From: an uncultured Porphyromonadaceae bacterium
GTDB lineage: Bacteria; Bacteroidota; Bacteroidia; Bacteroidales; Muribaculaceae
Assembly (NCBI GenBank): GCA_905193995.1
Contig: CAJJQT010000045.1
Coordinates: 1 to 10,072 of the forward strand
Length of the DNA: 10,072 nucleotides
Direction of reading: 5' to 3'
The notes under the pieces were generated by a model. That model worked only from the letters and a program-made list of their open reading frames with translations, was not told where the DNA came from and searched no databases. Below are positions 1 through 6,962 of the stretch, piece by piece. Each line of letters starts with the position of its first letter. Within the stretch, counting starts at the first letter, position 1. The position numbers and the translations under genes were made by a program.

Positions 1-708
1 AAGGCTCTCGGCGTCCGCAATGCCGCGGAAGTCACCGGCGATCCGCCTACATTTTACAGCCACTCCACCACCAACGTCAGCTACGGATACACGCAGTTCA
101 TCTCCGGAGGTACGGGCAACTGGCGCCGCGACAACTGGATCTTCGCACAGGCCGACTCGGTCATCGCCACCCTCAGGCAGCCCTTCGTCGCCACCGTCAT
201 TACCCTGACAATGCACGACCCCTACAAGAGCATCACCGGCAGCCGCACAGCCATTTCATCGGACAAGCGCTTCGTGCAGGACGATCTCAACTACATGGAG
301 GAGGTACACCTCTTCGACAGCCGCCTCGGACAGTTCCTCGATGGCCTCAGACGCCGCGGACTCTACGACAGCTCCGTCATAGTCATCGCGTCCGATCATG
401 AGCCGCGCCGCACTGCCCTCGGGCCCGATTTCTTCACCGACGACATCCTGTTCATGGTCCTCAACAGCGGAGCTTCGCTCGTGACCGACCGCGTCATCGG
501 CCAGATCGACGTTTTCCCGACCGTCCTCGACCTCATGGGCGTCGCCGACTATCCCTATCCGGGCCTCGGCACAAGCATAGTGGCCGACACCACCCGCCAC
601 GGCCTTGTCGACCTCTACGGCACGGTCATCGACGCGCCCGCCGACTCCACCGATCTCCGCCGCGCCTGGGACATCTCAGAGCTCCTCCTCGAAGGCCGCT
701 ATTTCTGA
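1..708 (+). CDS. Sulfatase / LTA synthase-like protein, C-terminal part (5' end outside window)
   Basis: The frame is open from base 1 to TGA at 706-708, giving 235 residues with no start inside the window that would suit the family. It looks like the C-terminal half of the alkaline-phosphatase-superfamily catalytic domain of membrane-anchored LTA synthase/phosphoglycerol transferase-like sulfatases. Visible landmarks are LTMHDPY around residue 69, matching the family's conserved 'S.H.P' strand-loop, and IVIASDHEP around residues 128-135, the Asp-His pair that binds metal. The later segment IGQIDVFPTVLDLMG is typical of the end of the sulfatase fold. In this family the catalytic domain lies outside the cytoplasmic membrane and moves phosphoglycerol or phosphoethanolamine, or hydrolyses sulfate esters; the substrate cannot be told from this fragment. 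The nucleophile Thr/Ser and any N-terminal membrane helices would lie upstream. The 134 nt after the stop contain the next gene's promoter and no convincing terminator. Confidence 0.82.
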   Translation, partial: KALGVRNAAEVTGDPPTFYSHSTTNVSYGYTQFISGGTGNWRRDNWIFAQADSVIATLRQPFVATVITLTMHDPYKSITGSRTAISSDKRFVQDDLNYMEEVHLFDSRLGQFLDGLRRRGLYDSSVIVIASDHEPRRTALGPDFFTDDILFMVLNSGASLVTDRVIGQIDVFPTVLDLMGVADYPYPGLGTSIVADTTRHGLVDLYGTVIDAPADSTDLRRAWDISELLLEGRYF

Positions 709-773
709 AAAGTCCCTAAAGTCCTTATAGACCTTACCCGCCGCGCTTGTTTTTCAGCGATTTTGCCGACTTT

Positions 774-805
774 TTTGGCTTTCCCGCATTTTTTCGTTAT
801 CTTTG
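774..805 (+). promoter_or_regulatory. Bacteroidota-type promoter for the 626-residue membrane protein
   Basis: TATCTTTG at 798-805 matches the TAnnTTTG -7 consensus of the Bacteroidota primary sigma factor. A TTTG at 774-777 lies exactly 20 bp upstream, at the usual -33 position. Transcription would begin around 810, leaving a leader of about 30 nt before the ATG at 843. This implies that the 843-2723 gene can be transcribed independently of the upstream sulfatase-like gene. Confidence 0.7.
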
Positions 806-842
806 CGGGTAATATTAACCCGGCAACCGACCTCCCCCGACG

Positions 843-2723
843 ATGAACAAGCTTCAACTCTACATATACAAGTCGCTGCGTGGCTTCAAGGCCGTGCGGA
901 ACATCAACCCCGCCGAAAACATCCAGCGCCATATCCACGATATGCGCCATGCCCTGGAGATCCTCGACTACGACCCCGCCGAAAAGTATCTCTTCTACCT
1001 GATCAGCTACATCGACGAAGGCGCCTTCTTCACCATCCTGCGCACAATCCCCGACCAGCCCCTCAACCACCTGGCCACCTCGATTTTCGTACCCAACGGG
1101 CTGCAGATCACACCCGACGAGATGAGCGACATCGTCCGCCGCACCACACGCATGGTGTCTAATCCGGCCGTCACGCCCGACGAGCTCAACGAGCTCCACA
1201 CACTCTTCGCCAAGGAATACGACGTGGTGCCCGACGCGCCGTCGACCGTTGCGTCGATGGGACGCAAGTTTGCCTGTTGCCGCTACGGAGGAGACACCGG
1301 CCGCCAGCTCGACGACTTCTTCGGCAAAAACCTCTATCAGACCGCCTACCTGCCCTACGAAGGCGTCATGCTCGTAGATGCCGAACTCGGCGTGACTGCC
1401 GATGCCGACGACCTCACCGACCTGCAGCCTGCTGTAAACGTGTCGCTGCTGCCCCCCGAGGAAAATCCCGGCGGTTTCACTCCCCACATATTCCACCGGG
1501 CTTTTACCCGACCCTTCCTGGTGCCGCTCGGACAGGATATCACTGTCACATGGAAGCGTCAGGGATTCGAAGACCGCCAGCAGGAGATCACCGTCGAATC
1601 CGACGGCATGGTCGTTCCCCCCATCGACACCGACGACAGCCGCAAGGCCATATCACCCGCCACTTTCTTCATCACCTCGCACGCTTCGAAAGCCCCTGTC
1701 CACGACGCTGTCATCACCGTCAACGGCATCGAGATCAACGAGCAGAAGACATTCACTCTGGCCGAACTTAAAAACGCCGACGTCACCGTCCAGGCGCCCG
1801 GCTATTCACCCTACCACCTCCGCTGCGACCTCGCCGCCACCACCCAGGCCCTGATACAGCTCCCGGAGATGCGCAAGATCTACCGGTTCGAGCTACCCGT
1901 CAAGACCAGCGAGCTCGGCGCGCCCATACGTTTCGAGATACACACCAAGCGCGAGATAACCGACAGCCCCATCGAAGGCTATTCGCTCAACGACTCAATA
2001 CAGGAAGGCGCCACCCGCGTCAACCATCTCATGTTCACCGGCAATTCGTGGCTCACCGCGCCGCGCCGCACACTCATCGCCTGCGCGGCAGCCCTCGTCC
2101 TCGGCTTCCTCCTCGGCTGGCTCCTCATGGGCGGTAGCGGAGAAAATGGAGAGCAGGCTTCCATCGCGCAGCCAGGAGAGCAGGCGTCCTCGCCTGCGGC
2201 CCCTGGAAAGCAGGCTTTCCAGCCTGCGACTCAAGACGCCAAGGTAACTTCTCCCCAAGACGCCAAGCCAACCGCCGCCGCGGCTGCTCTCGACTCCGCG
2301 GCCGCATATAAGGCCGCCATCCTCCGGACACTCGCCGACGTCGCGCAGCCCGCAGAGCAGGCTCATGGAAAGCAGGCTTTCCAGCCTGCGCCTAAAGCCG
2401 CCGGCCAAGCAGCCAAGCCTGCCGCCAACCAAGCAGCCAACGGCTCAGCTACCGACTACCTCGACTCGCACAAGGTATGGACCCGCTCCGAAATGGAGCA
2501 GTACCCCGACCTGCGCGGACTTTTCGACGACCTCAACAACTATCGCCGCGACGAAATCGTTGACAAATGGGCCCCCAAGCTCGCAGGCTCGAAAAACTTT
2601 ACCCGCGTAGCAAACGCCATGCGCAACAGCCGTCAGAAGAACCGCACCCTCTCAGGCACGCACAACAAAGCCGGCGATGAAGCCATTACCTGGATCACCT
2701 ACACCTACAAGGTCGATCCCTGA
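843..2723 (+). CDS. Unrecognised 626-residue single-span membrane protein with repeat-rich linker
   Basis: I do not recognise a named family. Residues 1-405 are hydrophilic with no signal peptide; the first 125 are largely helical in character. Residues about 225-255 and 270-335 look beta-rich, and the second stretch (VTVNG-like strands ending in VTVQAPGYSPY) resembles PEGA or carboxypeptidase-regulatory-like beta-sandwich repeats. One hydrophobic span lies at about 410-430, preceded by APRR, which by the positive-inside rule puts the large N-terminal part in the cytoplasm. Residues 431-535 are a low-complexity Ala/Gln/Pro/Lys linker with [E/K]QA..PA repeats encoded by palindromic DNA. Residues 536-626 form a compact charged, aromatic domain (DYLDSHKVWTRSEM, ITWITYTYKVDP) that would lie in the periplasm. 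The start ATG at 843 sits about 38 nt after a good promoter. The GH31 gene follows after 80 nt. The layout suggests a scaffold or trans-envelope connector, but that is only inference. Confidence 0.85.
   Translation: MNKLQLYIYKSLRGFKAVRNINPAENIQRHIHDMRHALEILDYDPAEKYLFYLISYIDEGAFFTILRTIPDQPLNHLATSIFVPNGLQITPDEMSDIVRRTTRMVSNPAVTPDELNELHTLFAKEYDVVPDAPSTVASMGRKFACCRYGGDTGRQLDDFFGKNLYQTAYLPYEGVMLVDAELGVTADADDLTDLQPAVNVSLLPPEENPGGFTPHIFHRAFTRPFLVPLGQDITVTWKRQGFEDRQQEITVESDGMVVPPIDTDDSRKAISPATFFITSHASKAPVHDAVITVNGIEINEQKTFTLAELKNADVTVQAPGYSPYHLRCDLAATTQALIQLPEMRKIYRFELPVKTSELGAPIRFEIHTKREITDSPIEGYSLNDSIQEGATRVNHLMFTGNSWLTAPRRTLIACAAALVLGFLLGWLLMGGSGENGEQASIAQPGEQASSPAAPGKQAFQPATQDAKVTSPQDAKPTAAAAALDSAAAYKAAILRTLADVAQPAEQAHGKQAFQPAPKAAGQAAKPAANQAANGSATDYLDSHKVWTRSEMEQYPDLRGLFDDLNNYRRDEIVDKWAPKLAGSKNFTRVANAMRNSRQKNRTLSGTHNKAGDEAITWITYTYKVDP
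2175..2198. repeat. Palindromic repeat, variant copy, inside the membrane-protein gene
   Basis: This 24-bp copy keeps the 6-bp inverted arms GCAGGC (2180-2185) and GCCTGC (2192-2197) around a 6-nt loop, as in the two identical copies downstream. The bases beside the arms differ, but they change so that short GGA/TCC pairing survives (AGGA at 2174-2177, TCCT at 2187-2190). It is read in frame as GEQASSPA. A more decayed partial copy, containing GGAGAGCAGGCTTCC, lies just upstream at 2148-2162. Confidence 0.7.
2205..2228. repeat. Palindromic repeat, copy 1 of an identical 24-bp pair
   Basis: These 24 bp are identical to 2367-2390. Two overlapping hairpins can form: CTGGAAAG (2203-2210) pairs with CTTTCCAG (2215-2222) across a CAGG loop, and GCAGGC (2210-2215) pairs with GCCTGC (2222-2227) across a 6-nt loop. 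The translation in the host frame is GKQAFQPA. A 10-base string TCGCGCAGCC precedes this copy at 2164-2173 and recurs before the second copy at 2341-2350, so a larger, diverged unit seems to have been duplicated. Confidence 0.85.
2232..2267 (+). repeat. Direct repeat of CAAGACGCCAAG inside the linker
   Basis: The 12-mer CAAGACGCCAAG occurs at 2232-2243 and 2256-2267, 24 bp apart, so both copies stay in the same reading frame (QDAK twice). It lies between the two identical palindromic copies and adds to the signs of small in-frame duplications in this linker. Confidence 0.75.
2367..2390. repeat. Palindromic repeat, copy 2 of an identical 24-bp pair
   Basis: Identical over 24 bp (25 counting the preceding T) to 2205-2228 and in the same reading frame, giving GKQAFQPA again. 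TGGAAAG (2366-2372) pairs with CTTTCCA (2377-2383), and GCAGGC (2372-2377) pairs with GCCTGC (2384-2389). It is preceded by a degenerate copy at about 2353-2363 (CAGAGCAGGCT) and by TCGCGCAGCC at 2341-2350. Confidence 0.85.
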
Positions 2724-2803
2724 CAGACTCCCGTCACCGACCGAATTCATGACCATAGAACAATCCCAGGCCGACCGGCCGACATAACTTACTGTCACAC
2801 ACA

Positions 2804-5173
2804 ATGCTGAAGAAACTACTTATCCTCACAGCCGCAGTCGTCGCCTGCGCATCGGCTTCCGACGCCGCGACAACCATCAGCACCACCACCCGCGAGGGCC
2901 GCATAGTCACCGTCACCGCCATTTCGCCCGAGATCCTGCGCGTGACAAATGCCGCTCCCGGCGAGGAGCCCCTGCCATCGCGCGGCGTAGTCCTGCCCGA
3001 AGCGCCAGGCATAACCGCCTCGGCTACACTGGCAGGCCCTATGAAGATACTGTCGACTATCGACGGCATCACCGCCACAATCGACACCCGCACCGGAGTG
3101 CTCACCATCGCTTCCGGAGCCTCGAAAGTAATCACTGACGACGGTGCGCGCCCCCTATCGGGCGGACGCACGGCCATCAGCCTTGCCACCACTTCGGCCG
3201 GCTCGCTCTACGGCGCCGGAGAGCGCGGCCACAGCCTCGACCTGCGCGGCGACACCCTGATGATGTACAACCGCCAGAACTACGGATACACAGGTTCCGA
3301 TCCCCGCATATCGCAGATGAACATCACCATGCCGCTCGTCCTGTCGTCCGACGGCTTCGCCCTGCTTTTCGACGACTACGCCCGCTCGGAGATGATCCTG
3401 GGCAACCCGATCGAATACATCACCGACAACCCGCACCCCGTCACATACTATTTCATCAACGGCACATCCACACTGGCCGACGTCACCGAGCAGCTGTCGG
3501 CCCTGACCGGCCGCCAGCCGCTGCCCCCCTTCTGGTCGCTGGGCTACATAACTTCAAAATACGGCTACCGCACTCAGGACGAGACTCTCGGCGTGGTCGA
3601 CACACTCCAGCGCGCAGGCTATCCCCTCGACGGCATCGTGCTCGACCTCTACTGGTACGGCAAGGAACAGGACATGGGACGCCTGGCTTGGGATCCCGAG
3701 CAGTGGCCCGACCCAAGGGGGATGCTTGACGACCTGCGCCGCCGCAACGTCAACCTCGTCGCCATCAGCCAGCCCTACGTACTGCGCAACGGCCGCGGCA
3801 TCGACAACTACAACGAACTCGACAGCAACAAGCTCATGCTCCTCGACTCGGCCGGCAACACCAAGGAGGTCAAGATATGGGTCGGCGAAGGCGGCATGTT
3901 CGACGTCTCAAACCCCAAGACCCGCAGCTGGCTCTCCGACCGATACCGGCAGCTCACCGAGACCGGCATCGGCGGCTGGTGGGGCGACCTCGGCGAGCCC
4001 GAAGTCCATCCGTCGGGAGGCGTACACAGCAACGGTCTCTCCACCGAGCTCTACCACAACCAGTACGGCAACGACTGGAGCGAGATCATCTACGACATGT
4101 GGACCCGCGAGTATCCGGGGCGCCGTCTGATGACGATGATGCGCGGCGGCACGACCGGTCTGCAGCGCTACAGCGTCTTCCCCTGGTCGACCGACGTATC
4201 GCGCTCGTGGGGCGGACTCGAACCCCAGGTGCGCATCATGCTCAATTCGGGCCTGAGCGGACTGGGCTATATGAGCCACGACGTGGGCGGCTTCGCAGTC
4301 GATCCCGAATCTCCCTATCTGCCCGAGCTCTACGTCCGCTGGCTTCAGCTCGGCCTGTTCTCTCCCGTCCTGCGCACCCACGCCCAGCAGTTCGCCGAGC
4401 CGTACAAATATCCGCAGTACGCTCCGATCATCGAGCGCATCATCAAGGAGCGCTACCGCTGGCTGCCCTACAACTACACCCTGGCATGGGAAAACGCATC
4501 CAAGGGCTATCCGCTGGTGCGGCCGCTCAATTTCACAGAGCCGTCGACCCGGGCTTACGACGGCATCTCCGATGAATTTCTGTGGGGCTCAGAAGTGCTG
4601 GTCGCCCCGGTCATGACCGAGGGCGCTACCGAACGCCCCGTCACCTTCCCGGCCGGCAAGTGGGTGGCTCTCGACGCGCCCGACACCGTCTACGAGGGCG
4701 GCACGACCGTCACCGTCGACGCTCCGCTCGACAAGATTCCGCTCTTCGCCCGCGCCGGCGCGTTCATCCCCATGGCCGACTATAAGATGAAGAGCACGGC
4801 CGACTACAATCCCGGCCGCCTGACCGTCAACTACTATCCCGTGGCCGGAGAAAACTCGTCGTTCACGCTCTACGACGACGACCGGATCGGCGCCGACAAC
4901 CTCGCCGGGCGCCAGTACCGCCTCATCACCTTCACCGGAAGCGAGAGCGGACGCCGCATCGCCATCGAGTCGGCAGGCACCTATGCGGGCGCTCCGTCGA
5001 CGGTCGAGATCACCCTGGTGATCCACCGCGTGGCCGCCGGCACCACCTACCGCGTCAACGGCCGCAGCGTCAAGTCGCGCTACAACGAAGCCGACGGCAC
5101 CCTCACCCTCTATCTCCGATGGCCGGTCAACCGCCCCGTAATCATCGAGGCCGCCGACCTCCGTCTCAAGTAA
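2804..5173 (+). CDS. Secreted glycoside hydrolase family 31 (alpha-glucosidase / 4-alpha-glucosyltransferase-like)
   Basis: The 789-residue protein starts with a classical signal peptide (MLKKLLILTAAVVACASASDA), so it acts in the periplasm or outside the cell. An N-terminal beta-sandwich (about 25-235) precedes the GH31 barrel (about 240-590) and C-terminal beta domains, including a DUF5110-like part (FTLYDDD at 687-693). Barrel landmarks are DGIVLDLYWYG (276-286), GWWGDLGEPE (391-400) with Asp395 as the expected nucleophile, PWSTD (460-464) with Asp464 as candidate acid/base, SHDVGGF (491-497), and IPLFARAGAFIPM after the barrel. GH31 retaining enzymes cleave or transfer alpha-linked glucosyl or xylosyl units. 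The DLGEP form of the nucleophile motif differs from the W.DMNE of classical alpha-glucosidases and recalls bacterial oligosaccharide 4-alpha-glucosyltransferases, but substrate cannot be fixed from sequence alone. There is no SusC/SusD pair in the window. No consensus promoter is seen in the 80-nt gap upstream. Confidence 0.93.
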   Translation: MLKKLLILTAAVVACASASDAATTISTTTREGRIVTVTAISPEILRVTNAAPGEEPLPSRGVVLPEAPGITASATLAGPMKILSTIDGITATIDTRTGVLTIASGASKVITDDGARPLSGGRTAISLATTSAGSLYGAGERGHSLDLRGDTLMMYNRQNYGYTGSDPRISQMNITMPLVLSSDGFALLFDDYARSEMILGNPIEYITDNPHPVTYYFINGTSTLADVTEQLSALTGRQPLPPFWSLGYITSKYGYRTQDETLGVVDTLQRAGYPLDGIVLDLYWYGKEQDMGRLAWDPEQWPDPRGMLDDLRRRNVNLVAISQPYVLRNGRGIDNYNELDSNKLMLLDSAGNTKEVKIWVGEGGMFDVSNPKTRSWLSDRYRQLTETGIGGWWGDLGEPEVHPSGGVHSNGLSTELYHNQYGNDWSEIIYDMWTREYPGRRLMTMMRGGTTGLQRYSVFPWSTDVSRSWGGLEPQVRIMLNSGLSGLGYMSHDVGGFAVDPESPYLPELYVRWLQLGLFSPVLRTHAQQFAEPYKYPQYAPIIERIIKERYRWLPYNYTLAWENASKGYPLVRPLNFTEPSTRAYDGISDEFLWGSEVLVAPVMTEGATERPVTFPAGKWVALDAPDTVYEGGTTVTVDAPLDKIPLFARAGAFIPMADYKMKSTADYNPGRLTVNYYPVAGENSSFTLYDDDRIGADNLAGRQYRLITFTGSESGRRIAIESAGTYAGAPSTVEITLVIHRVAAGTTYRVNGRSVKSRYNEADGTLTLYLRWPVNRPVIIEAADLRLK

Positions 5174-5197
5174 CACCCGTAAATATCCGGCTATAAA

Positions 5198-5210
5198 AGC
5201 TGAATCAGCT
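5198..5210. promoter_or_regulatory. 13-bp inverted repeat upstream of riboflavin synthase (possible operator or weak hairpin)
   Basis: AGCTGAATCAGCT is a perfect inverted repeat of 6-bp arms around a single A, followed by AAAAA, and lies 16 nt before the ribE start. It could be a protein-binding site, or in RNA a short hairpin with a 3-nt loop. No FMN riboswitch signature is visible in the 52-nt gap. Function is speculative. Confidence 0.25.
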
Positions 5211-5225
5211 AAAAACGCAAGCATT

Positions 5226-5828
5226 ATGTTCTCAGGAATTGTTGAAGAAGCCGCTGCCGTCGTCGCCGCCGAACGCCGCGACGGCAACCTGCGGCTGCGC
5301 GTGAAAGCGTCGTTCGCCGACGAACTTTCCATAGACCAGTCTGTCGCCCACAACGGCGTGTGCCTCACCGTAGTGGCTGTCTTTCCCGACTCCACATACG
5401 AGGTCACGGCCATTCAGGAGACCCTCGACCGATCCAACCTCGGACTGCTCGCTCCGGGCGATCTGATCAACCTCGAACGCTCGATGAAGATCGGCGGACG
5501 CCTCGACGGCCACATAGTCCAGGGTCACGTCGACTGCACCGCCCGCTGCACCGCCATCGAGGATGTCGAGGGCAGCCGCTACTTCCGCTTCGAATACGCA
5601 GTCAGCGACGAGATGCGCCGTCAGGGCTATCTGACGGTCGAGAAAGGCTCGGTGACGGTCAACGGCGTCAGCCTCACCGTCTGCGACTCGGAGCCGGGCG
5701 CATTCCGGGTGGCCATCATACCATATACGCTCGAGCACACCAACTTCTGCCGCATCGCCGAAGGCACGGTCGTCAACCTCGAGTTCGACATCCTCGGCAA
5801 GTACATCGCGGCCATCATGCCGCAGTGA
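5226..5828 (+). CDS. ribE: Riboflavin synthase, alpha chain
   Basis: This 200-residue protein converts two molecules of 6,7-dimethyl-8-ribityllumazine to riboflavin plus a pyrimidine, the last step of riboflavin synthesis, and works in the cytoplasm as a trimer. It begins with the family hallmark MFSGIVEE, which fixes the ATG at 5226. Two homologous lumazine-binding beta-barrels follow: residues about 1-95 with SVAHNGVCLTV (39-49), and about 98-190 with GHIVQGHVD (95-103) and VTVNGVSLTV (143-152). The linker LERSMKIGGRLDGH is also characteristic. The length matches the family (about 200-215). The gene stands alone among rib genes in this window; it lies 52 nt after the GH31 gene and meets the minus-strand GtrA gene tail to tail with 13 nt between stops. 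The symbol follows common bacterial usage, although the same enzyme is called RibC in some E. coli literature. Confidence 0.97.
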   Translation: MFSGIVEEAAAVVAAERRDGNLRLRVKASFADELSIDQSVAHNGVCLTVVAVFPDSTYEVTAIQETLDRSNLGLLAPGDLINLERSMKIGGRLDGHIVQGHVDCTARCTAIEDVEGSRYFRFEYAVSDEMRRQGYLTVEKGSVTVNGVSLTVCDSEPGAFRVAIIPYTLEHTNFCRIAEGTVVNLEFDILGKYIAAIMPQ

Positions 5829-5841
5829 GCGGAACCGGCTG

Positions 5842-6276
5842 TCAGTCGCGGAAGGTCACAAGCTTGTTGTACAGGAAATTGAGCAGCGTGTACAGCACGT
5901 TGCCGATCAGCGTTGCCACGCCGTAGCCCGACAGCACGAACCAGCCGAGGTCAAATTCCATTCGGCCCAGGGGCGACTGCGTCATGACCCATACGGCCAG
6001 CAGCTGGGCGCCGTAGCAGGCTCCGAAGCCCGCGGCGAAGCGAAGAGCCTCGCGGCGGCAGCGGCCGTGCGAGCGGAAGACCCACGCGCGGTTCCACAGA
6101 AAGGAGTTGACGACGCCCGCCGCATATCCCAGCGCGTTGCTCAGATACAGATTCCAGCCAAATACCGACTTGCACACGAAGATGACGCCCAGCGTCACCA
6201 ATGTGTTGATCACACCCACCAGGCAGTACTTCACAAACCGCCGGATATCGCCGTTCCTTATCGCGGTCGAGCTCAT
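5842..6276 (-). CDS. GtrA family polytopic membrane protein
   Basis: I place the start at the ATG at 6276-6274, giving 144 residues; the longer reading frame upstream only translates the end of nth. The protein has four likely membrane helices at about 15-35, 43-61, 80-100 and 112-135. The GtrA-family motif N..F.WNR.WVF is at 57-67 (NSFLWNRAWVF), with a related copy NFLYNKLVTF near the C-terminus (133-142), reflecting the family's internal repeat. GtrA proteins are small flippase-like proteins thought to move polyprenyl-phosphate-linked sugars, or to help glycosyltransferases that decorate surface polysaccharide or teichoic acid. No partner glycosyltransferase lies nearby. The start overlaps the nth stop by 4 nt (ATGA), so translation is probably coupled to nth. 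The specific substrate is unknown. Confidence 0.9.
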   Translation of the reverse strand: MSSTAIRNGDIRRFVKYCLVGVINTLVTLGVIFVCKSVFGWNLYLSNALGYAAGVVNSFLWNRAWVFRSHGRCRREALRFAAGFGACYGAQLLAVWVMTQSPLGRMEFDLGWFVLSGYGVATLIGNVLYTLLNFLYNKLVTFRD

Positions 6277-6962
6277 TTCAGCCTTTTCTGAGCCTCGGTC
6301 AGAGCCGCCTTGCGCTCCCGGTCGCGTTGCAGCCGCGGATAGGCGCGGCAAAGGTCCTTCAGGAAGCATTTGTCGCACTGCGGGTTGCGTGCCTTGCACA
6401 CGTAGCGTCCATGGAGTATCAGCCAGTGGTGGGCCGTGGCTATGACATCCTCGGGCAGCTTGCTCACGAGCGTCTTCTCGGTCGACAGCGGCGTGCGGCT
6501 CTTTGTCGTCAGCCCCAGCCGCTCGGCCACGCGGAACACGTGCGTATCGACGGCCATCGTCGGGCGGTCGAATATCACGGAGAGCACCACATTGGCCGTC
6601 TTGCGGCCCACGCCCGGCAGCGACAGCAGCGCGTCGAAATCGTCGGGCACCTTACCTCCGAACTCGTCGACGAGGCGCCGCGCCATGCCCTGGAGCGACT
6701 TTGTCTTGTTGTTGGGGTACGATACCGATTTGATCTTTTCGAAAACTGCTTCGGCAGGCGCCGCAGCCAGAGCGCCGGGAGTCGGGAAAGCCTCGAAGAA
6801 AGCCGGAGTCACCATATTCACGCGCTTGTCCGTGCACTGCGCCGACAGGATCACAGCCACGAGCAGCTGATAGGGATCAGCATAATGAAGTTCGGTCCGC
6901 GGCGCAGGCATATGCTCGCGGAAACGCTCCACAACACGGGTATACCGTTCGTCCTGACGCAT
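6273..6962 (-). CDS. nth: Endonuclease III (DNA glycosylase / AP lyase)
   Basis: The 229-residue enzyme removes oxidised pyrimidines from DNA and nicks the abasic site, in base-excision repair. The helix-hairpin-helix motif is LPGVGRKTANVVL (115-127) with catalytic Lys121; the catalytic Asp is Asp139 in VDTHVFR. The iron-sulfur cluster ligands are intact in the usual C-X6-C-X2-C-X5-C spacing at Cys189, 196, 199 and 205. ILSAQCTD (38-45) is another family hallmark. It is slightly longer than the E. coli enzyme (211), with a basic C-terminal tail after the cluster. Its ATG shares one base with the pheS stop (TGATG) and its TGA overlaps the GtrA start (ATGA), so it is the middle gene of a tightly coupled run and has no promoter of its own that I can see. 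Confidence 0.97.
   Translation of the reverse strand: MRQDERYTRVVERFREHMPAPRTELHYADPYQLLVAVILSAQCTDKRVNMVTPAFFEAFPTPGALAAAPAEAVFEKIKSVSYPNNKTKSLQGMARRLVDEFGGKVPDDFDALLSLPGVGRKTANVVLSVIFDRPTMAVDTHVFRVAERLGLTTKSRTPLSTEKTLVSKLPEDVIATAHHWLILHGRYVCKARNPQCDKCFLKDLCRAYPRLQRDRERKAALTEAQKRLK

Noticed and set aside
744..759. Terminator hairpin CGCT...AGCG after the sulfatase-like gene
   Set aside because: The stem is only 4 bp with an 8-nt loop, too weak to claim.
699..1496. Minus-strand open frame of 265 codons opposite the membrane-protein gene
   Set aside because: It runs through the promoter at 774-805 and is antisense to a better supported gene. The translated composition is shadow-like.
5174..5225. 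FMN riboswitch upstream of riboflavin synthase
   Set aside because: The gap is only 52 nt and lacks the conserved RFN segments; only a short inverted repeat is present.
4589..5413. Long minus-strand open frame of 274 codons across the end of the GH31 gene and the start of ribE
   Set aside because: It is antisense to two clear enzymes. The composition (Val/Gly/Ala/Asp) is that of a shadow of GC-rich C-ending codons, with no recognisable domain or promoter.
6277..6399. 41-residue N-terminal extension of the GtrA gene
   Set aside because: It only translates the end of nth in another frame. The ATG overlapping the nth stop gives the normal GtrA length and start.
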